Position numbers and translations under genes: made by a program
Source of the DNA: Anaerobaca lacustris
Lineage (GTDB): Bacteria > Planctomycetota > Phycisphaerae > Sedimentisphaerales > Anaerobacaceae
Length of the DNA stretch: 64,000 nucleotides
Direction of reading: 5' to 3'
Assembly (NCBI RefSeq): GCF_030012215.1
Contig: NZ_JASCXX010000009.1
Span: 122,801 to 186,800 of the forward strand
Notes under the pieces: generated by a model
Seen by the model: only the letters and a program-made list of their open reading frames with translations
Databases searched by the model: none
What the model was told of the DNA's origin: nothing
Part shown: positions 51,117 to 60,887 of the stretch, piece after piece
Position numbering within the stretch: position 1 is the stretch's first letter
Layout: every line of letters begins with the position of its first letter

Positions 51117-51472
51117 CCCTGTTGTCTCCTCCCCGCGCAGAAGCAAGATCACATCCGACCGGAATTCGTCACTGCCCCTGCAATTCCATGATCGAGACTC
51201 ACGACACGCCCTTGCGATGCCAAGGACGCGGCACTGGATCAATGTGAAGGGTGGGGGCGGACAGCAATCCCGCGTCGATGGGCGGCGCCCGATCTCATTC
51301 ATCACCCTTCTCTCGAACCCGGAAACCCGGTTCTCTCCTGCCAGCGATCCAGGAGCACGGACTCATTGTATCGCGTCGGTCCCATAACTCAAGCAAGAAG
51401 ATATTGGATTCTGGCGGCCTGGCACATAATGGCATCGAGACGCATTCCGATTGCAGCCAGACCAGACGCGAA

Positions 51473-51503
51473 CCGGGCCTGCACCCTGGGGGCGCAGGCC
51501 CGG
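51473..51503. terminator. Strong hairpin downstream of the LamG gene
   Basis: CCGGGCCTGC (51473-51482) and GCAGGCCCGG (51494-51503) form a perfect 10-bp stem with an 11-nt loop, about 75 bp after the LamG stop on the minus strand. No T-run follows, so it may act as a 3' stability hairpin or Rho-assisted end. The rest of 51117-51576 holds no gene. Confidence 0.45.
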
Positions 51504-51576
51504 ATATTCGTGCTCAGTGTGGTGCTTTGGCGAGACCGGCGGCTCCGAAAAGCACGATTACGACCTGCTTGCGGCC

Positions 51577-54471
51577 TTAGTTCACCGAAGCAGGCTTCCC
51601 ATACGAGACATCATCAATATAGATGACCCCGGCGCCACCGGCGGTCGGGTTGGTTCGGCTGCCGACGCCGATGGTCATCGTGTCTACCCGGCTCAGGTTC
51701 ACGCCGGCAAACTGGCTCAGCGGGATCTGCCACTCGTTCCACCCGGAGCGACCGACGATGTTTGCGTCCGGATGCGTCACAACCGCCGATTTTCCGGTCG
51801 CGTCCTCCAGCACCACGTACAGCGGCGCTATATCGTTGCCCTCCGGCTGCGCGACGCCCACCTCGGCTGCCTGCCAGTTGCCCGTGACGTTGCCCGTGAA
51901 GGCCACGTTCGAGAACTGCGCGCTGGTCGCCTGATTGGCGTTGTGGCTGGTCAGCGCCAAGCCGATCAACACCGGATCGGTCATCGCCAGCGTGATCGTG
52001 TCGCCGCGCTGCGTCCAGTTCTCGCCGTCGGGCGAGGTGTATCCCGTGAGCGTGCTGCCTTCGCGAGTCACCCGTACCCAGTACGGTGCCGTAAACGGCC
52101 CGTCCGCATAGGTGTGCTGTGAGATCGTCGCCCCACCGGCCTCCATTCGCTGCTGGAAGGTAGCCCCGCCGCCGCCGCTTCCCGTCATCGCCATGAACAC
52201 GTTGATCGCACCGGCCTCGGTGTTCTGGCGAATCATCACGCCGCCCTTGACCCAGATGTCGGGGCTGCCGTCGAGGGTGTCGACGCGGGCCGTGATCGAG
52301 CCATTGCCGCTGAGGCTCTTGTGCACGTAGCGGAACTGGTCGGCACTATCCCAGATGTCGTTGCCGATGCCGTTCATCAGGATCGCGCCGTCGGCCGTTT
52401 CGAAGAGGGCCGGAGCGCGTCCGGCGACGAACAGTCGCAGCGTGTCGGCGCCGCTGACGGTCCAATTCCGCGCCGTCTCGAACGTCCGCTCGGCCTCTGA
52501 ATAGAACGGCGAAACGGTGTTGTCATAGAACAACGGCATGGACTGGCGACCGCTGCGGACGATGGTTCGCTCGGCGAACGGGGTCTCAAGGTAGCCGACC
52601 GTCGAGCCGGTGTTGTTGACCCAGCCATCGAGCCACGTGTCGAAGATCGCCTCGCCGGCGTCGATGTTGTCGGTATACGTCTCAAACCCGTCGATCAAAC
52701 GATACTCTTGCGTCGCGAAACTCCAGAGCTCACCAGCCCATACGTCATCGCTGACAGCGTCGATTCGCCAGTAATACGTCGTTCCGAATTCAATCGCATC
52801 CGGCGTGAACGTCGCTCCCGCCATACTGCCGACCAGCGGTAACTCGTCTGCGATCGCACCGAAGTACACGTCGTGCGCCGTTGCATCGCGACCGGTGCGC
52901 CAGCTCAGGATCGTATCCGGATCGACATTCGTCGCCCCGTCAGCGGGCTGCGGCTCGCGGGCGTAGGCCGGGATGTACAGGAAACGGACTTCACTGAGAC
53001 CGGTCTGTGCCAACGCGCCCCAGTTGTCGTTGATGGTCAGGCGGACGTACCTGGCAGGGACTCCAGCCAGGTCCACCGTCGTATTGGCAGCATAGGTGGC
53101 CGTGGCCGTCGCTCTGGCGAATTGGACGTCCGCCAGAACGGTCCATTCGACGCCATCGGCAGAGTATTCTACCGTAACATCCTTGGCGCCGAAGCCCAGC
53201 ACCGGCTCGAACATCACGTTGTAGTTCCAGATCAGAAGCTCGTGGAGCTTGTACACGCGGTCGAACTCGTACTGAATCCAGGCGGGCAATTCGGCATCGG
53301 AGGCCGTGACCCACATCTGCGATTCGTTGATCGAGTGCTGATCGCTCGCGTTGAGTCCGGAACCATCGATCGTATTGGCGGGCACCGCCCCGGCTCCAGA
53401 GCTGGATGCGGTCGCGCTGATGTTCTGGATCGCATAGGCAAACGGCTCCGTCGTGAAGCTCCAGACCGCGCCTCGGAAGATGGTGCCGTCCGGGGGCGCG
53501 TTGACTTCGTCCACGCGCCAGTAGTACGTCGTCTGAAAATCAAGCAGCCCGGCCGGATCGTACGTCACGGCCGACTGGCCCTGACTGACCAGGACCCCTC
53601 TTGGATTGCCGCGATCGGCCGCATTGACGTCGGCGAACGACGTGCCGAAGTACACATCATGGGTGTCGGCGAACGCTCCCGACGCCCAGCCCAGCACTAC
53701 GTCACGAGGCGTGTCAGCCAACCCACTGGCCGGAGACGGGCTGAGGGCCGACGTCGGCGCTGCACCCGCAGCAACCGGTGCGGCATCGGCCGTCCACGTG
53801 GCATCGGAGATCGTCCCGTGATTCTGGCTGGGTGAACTGTCATAGACCGTCGTGCCGTCACCCTCGTTGAATTTCCAGTACCCGATCAGTCCTTCTTCCG
53901 ATCCTCGCAGCTCTCGGCTCATGTGTTCCTGGATTTCTGCCTCGGTTCGAGCAGTCTCCCAGATGCGGATCTCATCCATGATGCAGTGAGAGTACTGGCC
54001 GCTGCTGTGTCGCGTCATACCGATGCGCAACATGTTGCCGTCATAACTGGAAAGCGGAGATCCCGCCGTATTGGTCGAGGCCGTGTGGGCCCCGTCGACG
54101 TAAAGGTCCAGATACTTGGTTGCAGCGTCACCCCTGTAGACCGCCGCAACATGGTGCCATTCTTCGTTCGCGATTCCGGTCAGCACGGTCAGCGCGGCGC
54201 TGCCCCGGGTCCTGAACCGGCTGCGCTGAAAACTGTACCGATAACTGCAAAGAGAGCGCGTGTCATCGAACCATCGCGCCCAGGTTTCTATCGTGAATGT
54301 GTCCCCATCCTCGAAGATGTAGTCCTCGGTGGGGACCTCCACATAATCATCGACTCCGTCGAACTCCAACGCATACCCACCGACGGCATGAACGGCAGGC
54401 GTCACCAACAGCACCCAACATGCCACCGATAGAATCACGGCGTATATACAGCCAATAGGTCTTCTCGGCAT
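51577..54471 (-). CDS. Multidomain LamG/discoidin surface protein, copy 1
   Basis: 964 residues; ATG 54471 chosen because AGGAG lies 7 nt before it. After a signal peptide: LamG/concanavalin domain (about 30-210, YALEFDGVDDYVEVP, EEWHHVAAVYRG, DEIRIWETARTEAEIQEHM), fibronectin-like domain (about 235-345, HDVYFGTSFADVNAAD, TTYYWRVDEVN), F5/8 discoidin domain (about 355-490, WIQYEFDRVYKLHELLIWNYN, KDVTVEYSADGVEWTVL), second fibronectin-like domain (about 500-590), then a jelly-roll carbohydrate-binding-like domain (from about 594) apparently split by a DUF1349-like lectin domain (about 705-860, SADQFRYVHKSLSGNGSITARV). It ends VIYIDDVSYGKPASVN. Exported glycan binder, tandem paralogue of the next gene. 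Confidence 0.88.
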   Translation of the reverse strand: MPRRPIGCIYAVILSVACWVLLVTPAVHAVGGYALEFDGVDDYVEVPTEDYIFEDGDTFTIETWARWFDDTRSLCSYRYSFQRSRFRTRGSAALTVLTGIANEEWHHVAAVYRGDAATKYLDLYVDGAHTASTNTAGSPLSSYDGNMLRIGMTRHSSGQYSHCIMDEIRIWETARTEAEIQEHMSRELRGSEEGLIGYWKFNEGDGTTVYDSSPSQNHGTISDATWTADAAPVAAGAAPTSALSPSPASGLADTPRDVVLGWASGAFADTHDVYFGTSFADVNAADRGNPRGVLVSQGQSAVTYDPAGLLDFQTTYYWRVDEVNAPPDGTIFRGAVWSFTTEPFAYAIQNISATASSSGAGAVPANTIDGSGLNASDQHSINESQMWVTASDAELPAWIQYEFDRVYKLHELLIWNYNVMFEPVLGFGAKDVTVEYSADGVEWTVLADVQFARATATATYAANTTVDLAGVPARYVRLTINDNWGALAQTGLSEVRFLYIPAYAREPQPADGATNVDPDTILSWRTGRDATAHDVYFGAIADELPLVGSMAGATFTPDAIEFGTTYYWRIDAVSDDVWAGELWSFATQEYRLIDGFETYTDNIDAGEAIFDTWLDGWVNNTGSTVGYLETPFAERTIVRSGRQSMPLFYDNTVSPFYSEAERTFETARNWTVSGADTLRLFVAGRAPALFETADGAILMNGIGNDIWDSADQFRYVHKSLSGNGSITARVDTLDGSPDIWVKGGVMIRQNTEAGAINVFMAMTGSGGGGATFQQRMEAGGATISQHTYADGPFTAPYWVRVTREGSTLTGYTSPDGENWTQRGDTITLAMTDPVLIGLALTSHNANQATSAQFSNVAFTGNVTGNWQAAEVGVAQPEGNDIAPLYVVLEDATGKSAVVTHPDANIVGRSGWNEWQIPLSQFAGVNLSRVDTMTIGVGSRTNPTAGGAGVIYIDDVSYGKPASVN

Positions 54472-54509
54472 GGCCATTCTCCTTTCATCCAGTTTCATAT
54501 CATACGAGG

Positions 54510-57437
54510 CTACTGCGTCGCGGCCGGCTTTCCAAACGAGACATCGTCGATGTAGATGGTGCCGGCACCACCGGCGGTCGGGTTGGTCTTATTGCCGACG
54601 CCGATGGTCATCGTGTCCACCCGGCTCAGGTTGACGCCCGCGAATTCGCTCAGCGGAATCTGCCATTCGTTCCAGCCGGAGCGGCCGACGATGTTCGCGT
54701 CCGGATGTATCACCACCGCCGATTTGCCGGTTGCGTCTTCCAGGGCCACGTACAACGGTGCCACCGTGTTGCCTTCCGGCTGCGCGACGCCGACCTCGGC
54801 CACCTGCCAGGCGCCTGTCACGTTGCCCGTGAAGGCCACGTTGGAGAACTGCGCGCTGGTCGCCTGGTTGACGTTGTGGCTGGTCAGCGCCAGGCCGATT
54901 AGGACCGGGTCCGTCATCGCCAGCGTGATCGTGTCGCCACGCTGCGTCCAGTTCTCGCCGTCGGGAGAGGTGTATCCCGTGAGCGTATTGCCTTCGCGCG
55001 TCACCCGCACCCAGTACGGCGCAGTGAACGGCCCGTCGGCGTAGGTGTGCTGCGAGACCGAAGCGCCGCCGGCGGTCATGCGCTGCTGGAACGTTGACCC
55101 GCCGCCGCCGGTGCCGGTCATCGCCATGAACACGTTGACGGCCCCGGCCTCGGCGTTCTGGCGGATCATCACGCCGCCCTTGACCCAGATGTCGGGACTG
55201 ACGTCGAGCATATCGACGCGGGCCGTGATCGAGCCGTTGCCGCTGAGGTTCTTGTACACGTAGCGGAACTGATCGGCGTTGTTCCAGATATCGTTGCCGA
55301 TCGCGTTCATCAGGATCGTGCCGTCGGCCGCCTCGGAGAAGGCGGGGGCCCGCCCGGCGACGAACAGCCGCAGCGTGTCGGCCCCGTTGACGGTCCAGTT
55401 CTGCGGAGAGCCGAACGTCCGCGAGGTTTCCGAGTAGAACGGCGAAGTGGTGTTGTCGTACAGCAGTGGCATCGACTGACGCCCGCTGCGGACGATGGTC
55501 CGTTCGGCGAACGGAGCGTCGAGGTAGCCTACCGTCGATCCTGTATTGTTGACCCAGCCGTCGAGCCACGTGTCGAAGATCGCCTCGCCGGCGTCGATGT
55601 CATCAGTGTAGTCCTCAAACCCGTCGATCAACGCGTATTCGGCTGTCGCGAAGCTCCACAGATCGCCGGCCCAGACCTCGTCGCCGACCGCATCAACTCG
55701 CCAGTAGTACGTCGTGCCGAAGCTCAAAGCATCGGGAGTGAAAGCGGCCCCGGCGACGCTGCCGGCCAGCAGCAGTTCATTGGCGTTCGTACCGAAATAC
55801 ACTTCGTGCGCGGTCGCGTCGCGCCCGGCGCGCCAGCCCAGGGTCGCATCCGGATCGACATCGATTGCTCCATCGACCGGCTGCGGCTCGCGTGCCTGGG
55901 CGGGAATGAACAGGAATCGGACTTCGCTCAGGCCGTACTGGCCCAGCATCCCATAGCCGCTGTTGACGGTCAAACGCACGAACTGCGCGGCGACACCCCG
56001 CAGATCTACGATCGTATTGGCCGTGTAATCCGCGCGTGCGGTCCCTCGCGAGAGCTCGGCGTCACCCAGCACCGTCCACTCGGCACCGTCGGCGGAGTAC
56101 TCGACCGTCACATCCTTGATCCCGAAGCCAAGCACCGGCTCGAACATCACGTTGTAGTTCCAGACCAGAAGCTCGTGGAGCATGTAGACCTTGTCGAATT
56201 CGTACTGAATCCAAAGCGTCTCGTCACCCGGAGCGGTAGCCAGCCACATATCAGCAGCGTTGGTCGAGTGTTCGTAGGCCTCATTGAGCCCGGAGCGATT
56301 GACCGTGTTTTCGGGCCCAGCCCCCGCCTCGGAGAGGCCGTTGCTGGTCGCCACGACGTTCTCAACCGTATAGCCGATCGGTTCGGCCGTGAAGCTCCAG
56401 ACCGTGCCTTTGAAGATCGCGAAGTCGGGCGCGCTGTTGACCTCATCGACGCGCCAGTAGTACGTCGTGCCGAACTCAAGCAAATCCAATGGAGCATACG
56501 TGGTCGCAACCTGCCCTTGGCTGAGAAGCACATCTCCCGGATTGGCGCGGGTGGCGTCGTTGACGTCGTCAAACGACGTGCCGAGGTACACGTCATGCGA
56601 GGCGGCCGACCCACCCGCCGTCCAGGCAAACACAGAGTCAACCGGAACATCCACAGCCTCGTTGGCGGGATAGGGGGCCTGCGCCATGAAGCGGGACAGG
56701 GGGGGCATCCGGAAGATCGTCCTCACTTCGGCCGCGGTCAAGCCTCGGTTGTAGACCCGGGCTTCATCCAATACACCGCAGAAGGCCTCGTACGGAGCGT
56801 TGCTTCCGTCATTGCCGAAGTTTGCCACAGGATGGAGGGCCGTCAGGCCCGAGTACGACCCGCTTGCCACCTGCTCGCCGTCCACATAGACGGCATACGC
56901 TCCGTTGTCCCAAGTCATGGCCACATGGAGCCATTCTTCCATCGGCAGTTCCATGATGTCGGTTCGAGTGGTGTGCGAGCTGCCGAGCCCGATGTCCAGT
57001 AACCTCGATGGCGTGGTCCCATCCTGCATGTAGAGCTGGATGCGGCTGTTCCACTGCGGCTGGGTCGTATGACCGAAGAAATACCGGCCGTCAGTCCCAG
57101 GCTGTGGATCGGCAAGGTACGCCCAGACGCACACCGTACCGGCGGCGGCGGACATACCATTCGTGGGAAATTCCAGGCGATCAGGAGCATTCGCGGCAAT
57201 AGGGACAGCATACCCGAGACCCCCCGCATCGTATCCCGATACCCATTCGAGATTGTCTCCGATCAGGGTCCCGTCATTCCCATTGCCGGAGGCATCGACG
57301 GCGACAGTCCCCTCCATCTCATCCAACTTGAAATAGGCAACCAGACCGTCGTTGATGGCGCCGGTGGCCGGCGGCACCACGCCAGTCAGAAGCACCAACG
57401 TCAGGATACAGACACCAAAGGTTACGTTCTTGCGCAT
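54510..57437 (-). CDS. Multidomain LamG/discoidin surface protein, copy 2
   Basis: 975 residues, ATG preceded by GGAGG. Same order as copy 1: signal peptide, LamG (LVAYFKLDEMEGTVAVDASGNGNDGTL, MEEWLHVAMTWDNGAYAVYVDGEQV), fibronectin-like, discoidin, fibronectin-like, split jelly roll with inserted DUF1349-like domain, IYIDDVSFGKPAATQ. The C-terminal half is almost identical to copy 1, the LamG part is clearly different. It lies 38 bp upstream of copy 1 and is probably co-transcribed. Confidence 0.88.
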   Translation of the reverse strand: MRKNVTFGVCILTLVLLTGVVPPATGAINDGLVAYFKLDEMEGTVAVDASGNGNDGTLIGDNLEWVSGYDAGGLGYAVPIAANAPDRLEFPTNGMSAAAGTVCVWAYLADPQPGTDGRYFFGHTTQPQWNSRIQLYMQDGTTPSRLLDIGLGSSHTTRTDIMELPMEEWLHVAMTWDNGAYAVYVDGEQVASGSYSGLTALHPVANFGNDGSNAPYEAFCGVLDEARVYNRGLTAAEVRTIFRMPPLSRFMAQAPYPANEAVDVPVDSVFAWTAGGSAASHDVYLGTSFDDVNDATRANPGDVLLSQGQVATTYAPLDLLEFGTTYYWRVDEVNSAPDFAIFKGTVWSFTAEPIGYTVENVVATSNGLSEAGAGPENTVNRSGLNEAYEHSTNAADMWLATAPGDETLWIQYEFDKVYMLHELLVWNYNVMFEPVLGFGIKDVTVEYSADGAEWTVLGDAELSRGTARADYTANTIVDLRGVAAQFVRLTVNSGYGMLGQYGLSEVRFLFIPAQAREPQPVDGAIDVDPDATLGWRAGRDATAHEVYFGTNANELLLAGSVAGAAFTPDALSFGTTYYWRVDAVGDEVWAGDLWSFATAEYALIDGFEDYTDDIDAGEAIFDTWLDGWVNNTGSTVGYLDAPFAERTIVRSGRQSMPLLYDNTTSPFYSETSRTFGSPQNWTVNGADTLRLFVAGRAPAFSEAADGTILMNAIGNDIWNNADQFRYVYKNLSGNGSITARVDMLDVSPDIWVKGGVMIRQNAEAGAVNVFMAMTGTGGGGSTFQQRMTAGGASVSQHTYADGPFTAPYWVRVTREGNTLTGYTSPDGENWTQRGDTITLAMTDPVLIGLALTSHNVNQATSAQFSNVAFTGNVTGAWQVAEVGVAQPEGNTVAPLYVALEDATGKSAVVIHPDANIVGRSGWNEWQIPLSEFAGVNLSRVDTMTIGVGNKTNPTAGGAGTIYIDDVSFGKPAATQ

Positions 57438-57757
57438 GACTGTCCTCCTTCATAATATCCGAATTGACATGGCACCATTTCAGCTACCAAGGCAGGAACG
57501 CCAGGAATGGCCAGAAACAAAGAGGGCCTCTGCACCGACCCCTGCCCCCGTCTGCGATGTATCGCGTATCCACACCCTGTCTCAGACCTCCGACCCCCTA
57601 CCCGTCGCGTGGCTTCAGGCTCAGTCGCAAAGACGATGACGCGCAACCTTCCCGCACCACAGTCCCCTTCCTTGCCTTGCCTGTGAACAGCCCCCCAGTC
57701 CTTCCTTTATATCACATCCGTTCAGGATGTGCAACACCGCCTCGTCAAAAGAGGCCG
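57438..57757. other. Intergenic region with a hairpin
   Basis: About 320 bp without a gene, C-rich on the plus strand. CACATCC-GTTCA-GGATGTG (57713-57731) is a perfect 7-bp hairpin 20-odd bp beyond the NUDIX stop and could end that transcript. The remainder presumably contains the LamG copy 2 promoter, which I could not define. Confidence 0.4.
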
Positions 57758-58333
57758 CTATAGAGGCTCGCTGTCAACGCTGCCGAGCCGCCCGGTCCCC
57801 GCCGCTCGGTACCGCTCGACAATCCTGGCCACCGACGGGAAACCAAACCGCGCCGGATCGATCTCTGTCGGGCTGACAAGAAGCACTCGAGCCACTTCCT
57901 CCTCCGCAGCGCAGGCGGCGGTCGCGTCCTCCACGTTGCAGACAAACCCCAGGTCCATCGTTGCGTATCGCACGCCCATATACTCGTAGCTGTTCGGAAA
58001 CGAGCACAAATACCGCAAATGGGTGATTTCCAGCCCTATTTCCTCCCGAACCTCCCGCCGCAGCGTATCCTCAGCCGACTCCCCAGGGTCGGCAAACCCC
58101 CCCGGCAGGTCCCACGTGCCCTTTCTGGGCTCTTGGGCCCGCTCGACGATCAGGAGACGGCCTTGCGAGTCGGGAATCAGCGCCGCGACCGCCGCAGCCG
58201 GGTTCAGATAGAATTCAAAGCCGCAACTGTCGCAGTAGAGCTGCGTGCCCCCGATCATGCGCAAGGCCGCCGCTCCGCACTTGAGACAGTACCGCAACAC
58301 CCCGCCCCGATCGTTCCACGCATCCACGCCCAT
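57758..58333 (-). CDS. NUDIX hydrolase with N-terminal zinc ribbon
   Basis: 191 residues from ATG 58333; GAGGAG is very close to this ATG, so the GTG two codons on (58327) is an alternative. CLKCGAAALRMIGGTQLYCDSCGFEFYLNP is a zinc ribbon, as in NudC-like pyrophosphatases. The Nudix box GFADPGESAEDTLRREVREEIGL fits GX5EX7REUXEEXGU exactly. Predicted hydrolase of nucleoside diphosphates linked to X (NADH, ADP-ribose or similar). Confidence 0.9.
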   Translation of the reverse strand: MGVDAWNDRGGVLRYCLKCGAAALRMIGGTQLYCDSCGFEFYLNPAAAVAALIPDSQGRLLIVERAQEPRKGTWDLPGGFADPGESAEDTLRREVREEIGLEITHLRYLCSFPNSYEYMGVRYATMDLGFVCNVEDATAACAAEEEVARVLLVSPTEIDPARFGFPSVARIVERYRAAGTGRLGSVDSEPL

Positions 58334-58577
58334 TCTCCTCAAAGCCATCTGTTTCACAACTCGCCCTTCGCCCGCATCCGACGTGCCGACCATACCGAAG
58401 AACCGCCCCGCAAGTCCATTTCCTTTTCTGCCGACATTTTTGCCTTTGCTCCTGCAGATCCGCATTTTAGCATGTGCATCGCGCAAGCAGCGGACCTCGA
58501 TCAACGATTCTTCCGGCGGTGGCCATCGTCGCTGAGGGCGCCAGATCGTACACTTTGAATTGAAAGGAATCGATGCC

Positions 58578-60236
58578 ATGAAACGCACTACACACGCACT
58601 CGCCGCTCTGGCCATCATTGGCCTGACGCTTGGGGCCATGGCGCAGAACCCGTCACCAGCCATGCCGCTGGACGTCGAGCAGGTGACCCTCTTCAAAAAC
58701 GGCCTGGGCTTCTTCACAGGACAGGTCGCCTGTCCACAGGGACAGACCCAATTGCGAATCGCCCTGCCGGCGGCGCCGGCACACGGCACACTCTGGATTT
58801 CGTACCCTGCCGAGATCGAGATGGCCTCCATCGTCGCCAAGGAGGTCGAGTCCGATCAAACGCAGGACGCCATCACGATCCCCGAATTGCTCCAGGCCAA
58901 CGTCGGGCGCAGCGCGCGAATCGCACTCGGCGACCGGGAGATCACAGGCGTCATCACCTACTTCGCCCAGAACCGCCAGGCTGGCCAGGACGAACTCAAT
59001 CCGCCCAGAGCTTCGGTCGGGCCAGGAAGGAGCTATGACTACAGGGCGCCGCAACAACCGGCCGCATTGGTGACGATTCAAACCGAGTCGGGCCTCATGG
59101 GGGTCGATCCGCGAGCCGTCACCAGCGTGACATTCACGGGAAGCTCTGCCGAACAGAAGGTGCCTCGTCCGGTCCGACAGGCGGCTCTCGACGTGCGCCT
59201 GAATCGGGCGGCAGACGGCCGCAAACTCGCGGTGACCTTCCTCGCCAAGGGCGTCACGTGGGCGCCGAGTTACCTTGTGGACATCACCGAGGAAGGCAAG
59301 GCACGCATCTCGGCCAAAGCGCTGGTCATCAACGACGCGTGCGAGTTGAAGGACGTCGCGGCCCAACTGGTTACGGGTGTTCCGCATCTGCAATTCGCAG
59401 ACATCCTCAGCCCGATCGGACTGCGAGAGACGCTGGCCCAGTTCCTCCAGAGTCTGAATCGGGGGGCCGAGATGCCGCGCGGCCGTGCGGCGGCGATTGT
59501 CACTCAGAATGTCATGTACGGCGGTGGCGGAATGGCCGGACCTGACTACGGCTCAGCAGAGGCCGGCACGGTGGCCGAAGACCTGTTTCTCTACCCCGCC
59601 GGCAAGATCGATCTCGACCGAGGCCAGGTGGCGTATGTCCCCTTGTTCACCGAGTCGGTCCCCTGCGAACACATCTATCAATGGGACCTGCCCGACTACG
59701 TCGATGAAGCCGGGCGCTACCTCTACAGTCGTGATCGCGACCCGCAGGCGGAAGACGAGCAGGAGGTCTGGCACAACTTGCGGCTGACCAACACGACCAC
59801 CGTGCCGTGGACGACCGCGCCGGGACAAACGGTCAAGGGCGGCGTCATCCTCGGCCAGGACACGCTCAAATACACGCCTCCCCGCGGGACCGCCATCCTG
59901 CGCATCACCCGCGCAGTGGGCGTGAAGGCCGAACAGATCGAGATGGAGACCAGCCGAAAGCGAGAAGCCCTCCGCATGTACGGCGACACCTTCGATCAGA
60001 TCACGCTGCGAGGCGACTTGTCGGTCCTCAACACGCAGAACAAGGCCATCACGCTGGAGATCACCAAGACTCTCTCCGGCGAGGTCCAATCGACCGATCC
60101 CGCTGCCAGGCAGGAGAAGCTGGCCAAGGGCCTCGGCCGCATGAACGGCCTCTCGAAGCTGACCTGGACCATCGAGTTGCCCCCCGCCACGGAGAAGCAG
60201 ATCAGCTACGTCTACGAGGTCTACGTCCGCCGCTGA
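58578..60236 (+). CDS. Exported DUF4139-domain protein
   Basis: 552 residues; ATG 58578 follows AAAGG and starts a signal peptide (HALAALAIIGLTLGAMA). DVEQVTLFKNGLGFFTGQV is the typical DUF4140/DUF4139 start ('mucoidy inhibitor A'-like); VTWAPSYLVDITEEGKARISAKALVINDACELKDVAAQLVTGVPHLQFADILSPI and LPPATEKQISYVYEVYVRR belong to DUF4139. All-beta, periplasmic or surface; function unknown. The next 230 bp hold two promoters for the toxin module. Confidence 0.85.
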   Translation: MKRTTHALAALAIIGLTLGAMAQNPSPAMPLDVEQVTLFKNGLGFFTGQVACPQGQTQLRIALPAAPAHGTLWISYPAEIEMASIVAKEVESDQTQDAITIPELLQANVGRSARIALGDREITGVITYFAQNRQAGQDELNPPRASVGPGRSYDYRAPQQPAALVTIQTESGLMGVDPRAVTSVTFTGSSAEQKVPRPVRQAALDVRLNRAADGRKLAVTFLAKGVTWAPSYLVDITEEGKARISAKALVINDACELKDVAAQLVTGVPHLQFADILSPIGLRETLAQFLQSLNRGAEMPRGRAAAIVTQNVMYGGGGMAGPDYGSAEAGTVAEDLFLYPAGKIDLDRGQVAYVPLFTESVPCEHIYQWDLPDYVDEAGRYLYSRDRDPQAEDEQEVWHNLRLTNTTTVPWTTAPGQTVKGGVILGQDTLKYTPPRGTAILRITRAVGVKAEQIEMETSRKREALRMYGDTFDQITLRGDLSVLNTQNKAITLEITKTLSGEVQSTDPAARQEKLAKGLGRMNGLSKLTWTIELPPATEKQISYVYEVYVRR

Positions 60237-60320
60237 GAACTTCCGCATTGTCTGGGGGTACGAGAAGAGAATACCCATAGCCAACAGCCTGAGAAATAGG
60301 GACCATAGCTCACGATGTAG

Positions 60321-60350
60321 TTGACAACGCGAGGGAAACTACTATATGAT
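60321..60350 (+). promoter_or_regulatory. Upstream promoter of the toxin-antitoxin-chaperone module
   Basis: TTGACA (60321-60326) and TATGAT (60345-60350) with an 18-bp spacer: a near-consensus sigma-70 promoter about 118 bp before the toxin gene. Confidence 0.55.
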
Positions 60351-60420
60351 GTGATGAAGTTCAGGGCACAAAACATAGGCGGGCGAAGGCAGAAAACGCG
60401 AGCATCTTCCGTGATTATTG

Positions 60421-60449
60421 TTGACGGGCCAAAAAGGTTAAGTTATAAT
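60421..60449 (+). promoter_or_regulatory. Proximal promoter of the toxin-antitoxin-chaperone module
   Basis: TTGACG (60421-60426), 17-bp spacer, TATAAT (60444-60449). The predicted transcript start is only about 12 nt before the toxin ATG, giving an almost leaderless mRNA without a Shine-Dalgarno. Confidence 0.65.
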
Positions 60450-60467
60450 TAAACCAGTGGCCCAGAA

Positions 60468-60863
60468 ATGTCGAACAAACCTGTAATAGATTTCGAATAT
60501 GATCCTATAGTCAAGGGGCCCTGCGCGATCGTGGCTTATGCTCGGCGTACGAACGGGAGAAGGCCAGCGAAGGATTATATTGAGGGCCTGGAAAGGGAAG
60601 ACCAAGCGAAACCGGCGAAGTCCTTTATCAAGATCACGCGTGTCATGAGAATCTCAAATCAAGAGAAGTTTCGGAAACTGGGTGGCGCAAGCGGCAAGGT
60701 CTACGAATTCAAGGTGCACCCAGGGATACGCGTCTTGTGCTTCCAGGAAGGTAAGACTTGGTATCTGACGCATGGGTACAACAAACAGACGGGCAAAACG
60801 CCACCAAAAGAAATCCGGCGGGCCGAGACAATAATGGAAGAGCAGCTTTCGCTCTTGGGTTAA
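60468..60863 (+). CDS. HigB/RelE-superfamily toxin of a TAC module
   Basis: 131 residues. KPAKDYIEGLEREDQAKPAKSFIKITRVMRISNQEKFRKLGGASGKVYEFKVHPGIRVLCFQEGKTWYLTHGYNKQTGKTPPKEIRRAETIMEEQ follows the HigB/Gp49-like pattern: YEFKV strand, IRVLCF strand, HGYNKQTGKTPPKEIRRA end helix. Such toxins are ribosome-dependent mRNA endonucleases. Toxin-first order and the following HTH antitoxin fit HigBA. Base composition is more AT-rich than the flanking genes, a sign of transfer. No Shine-Dalgarno precedes the ATG. Confidence 0.85.
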   Translation: MSNKPVIDFEYDPIVKGPCAIVAYARRTNGRRPAKDYIEGLEREDQAKPAKSFIKITRVMRISNQEKFRKLGGASGKVYEFKVHPGIRVLCFQEGKTWYLTHGYNKQTGKTPPKEIRRAETIMEEQLSLLG

Positions 60864-60887
60864 TGGCATGAACGGGGAGTCGTAGCT

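Noticed and set aside
57438..57757. Possible riboswitch upstream of LamG copy 2
   Set aside because: Only a simple 7-bp hairpin is visible; no conserved riboswitch core such as a cobalamin box or GEMM motif.
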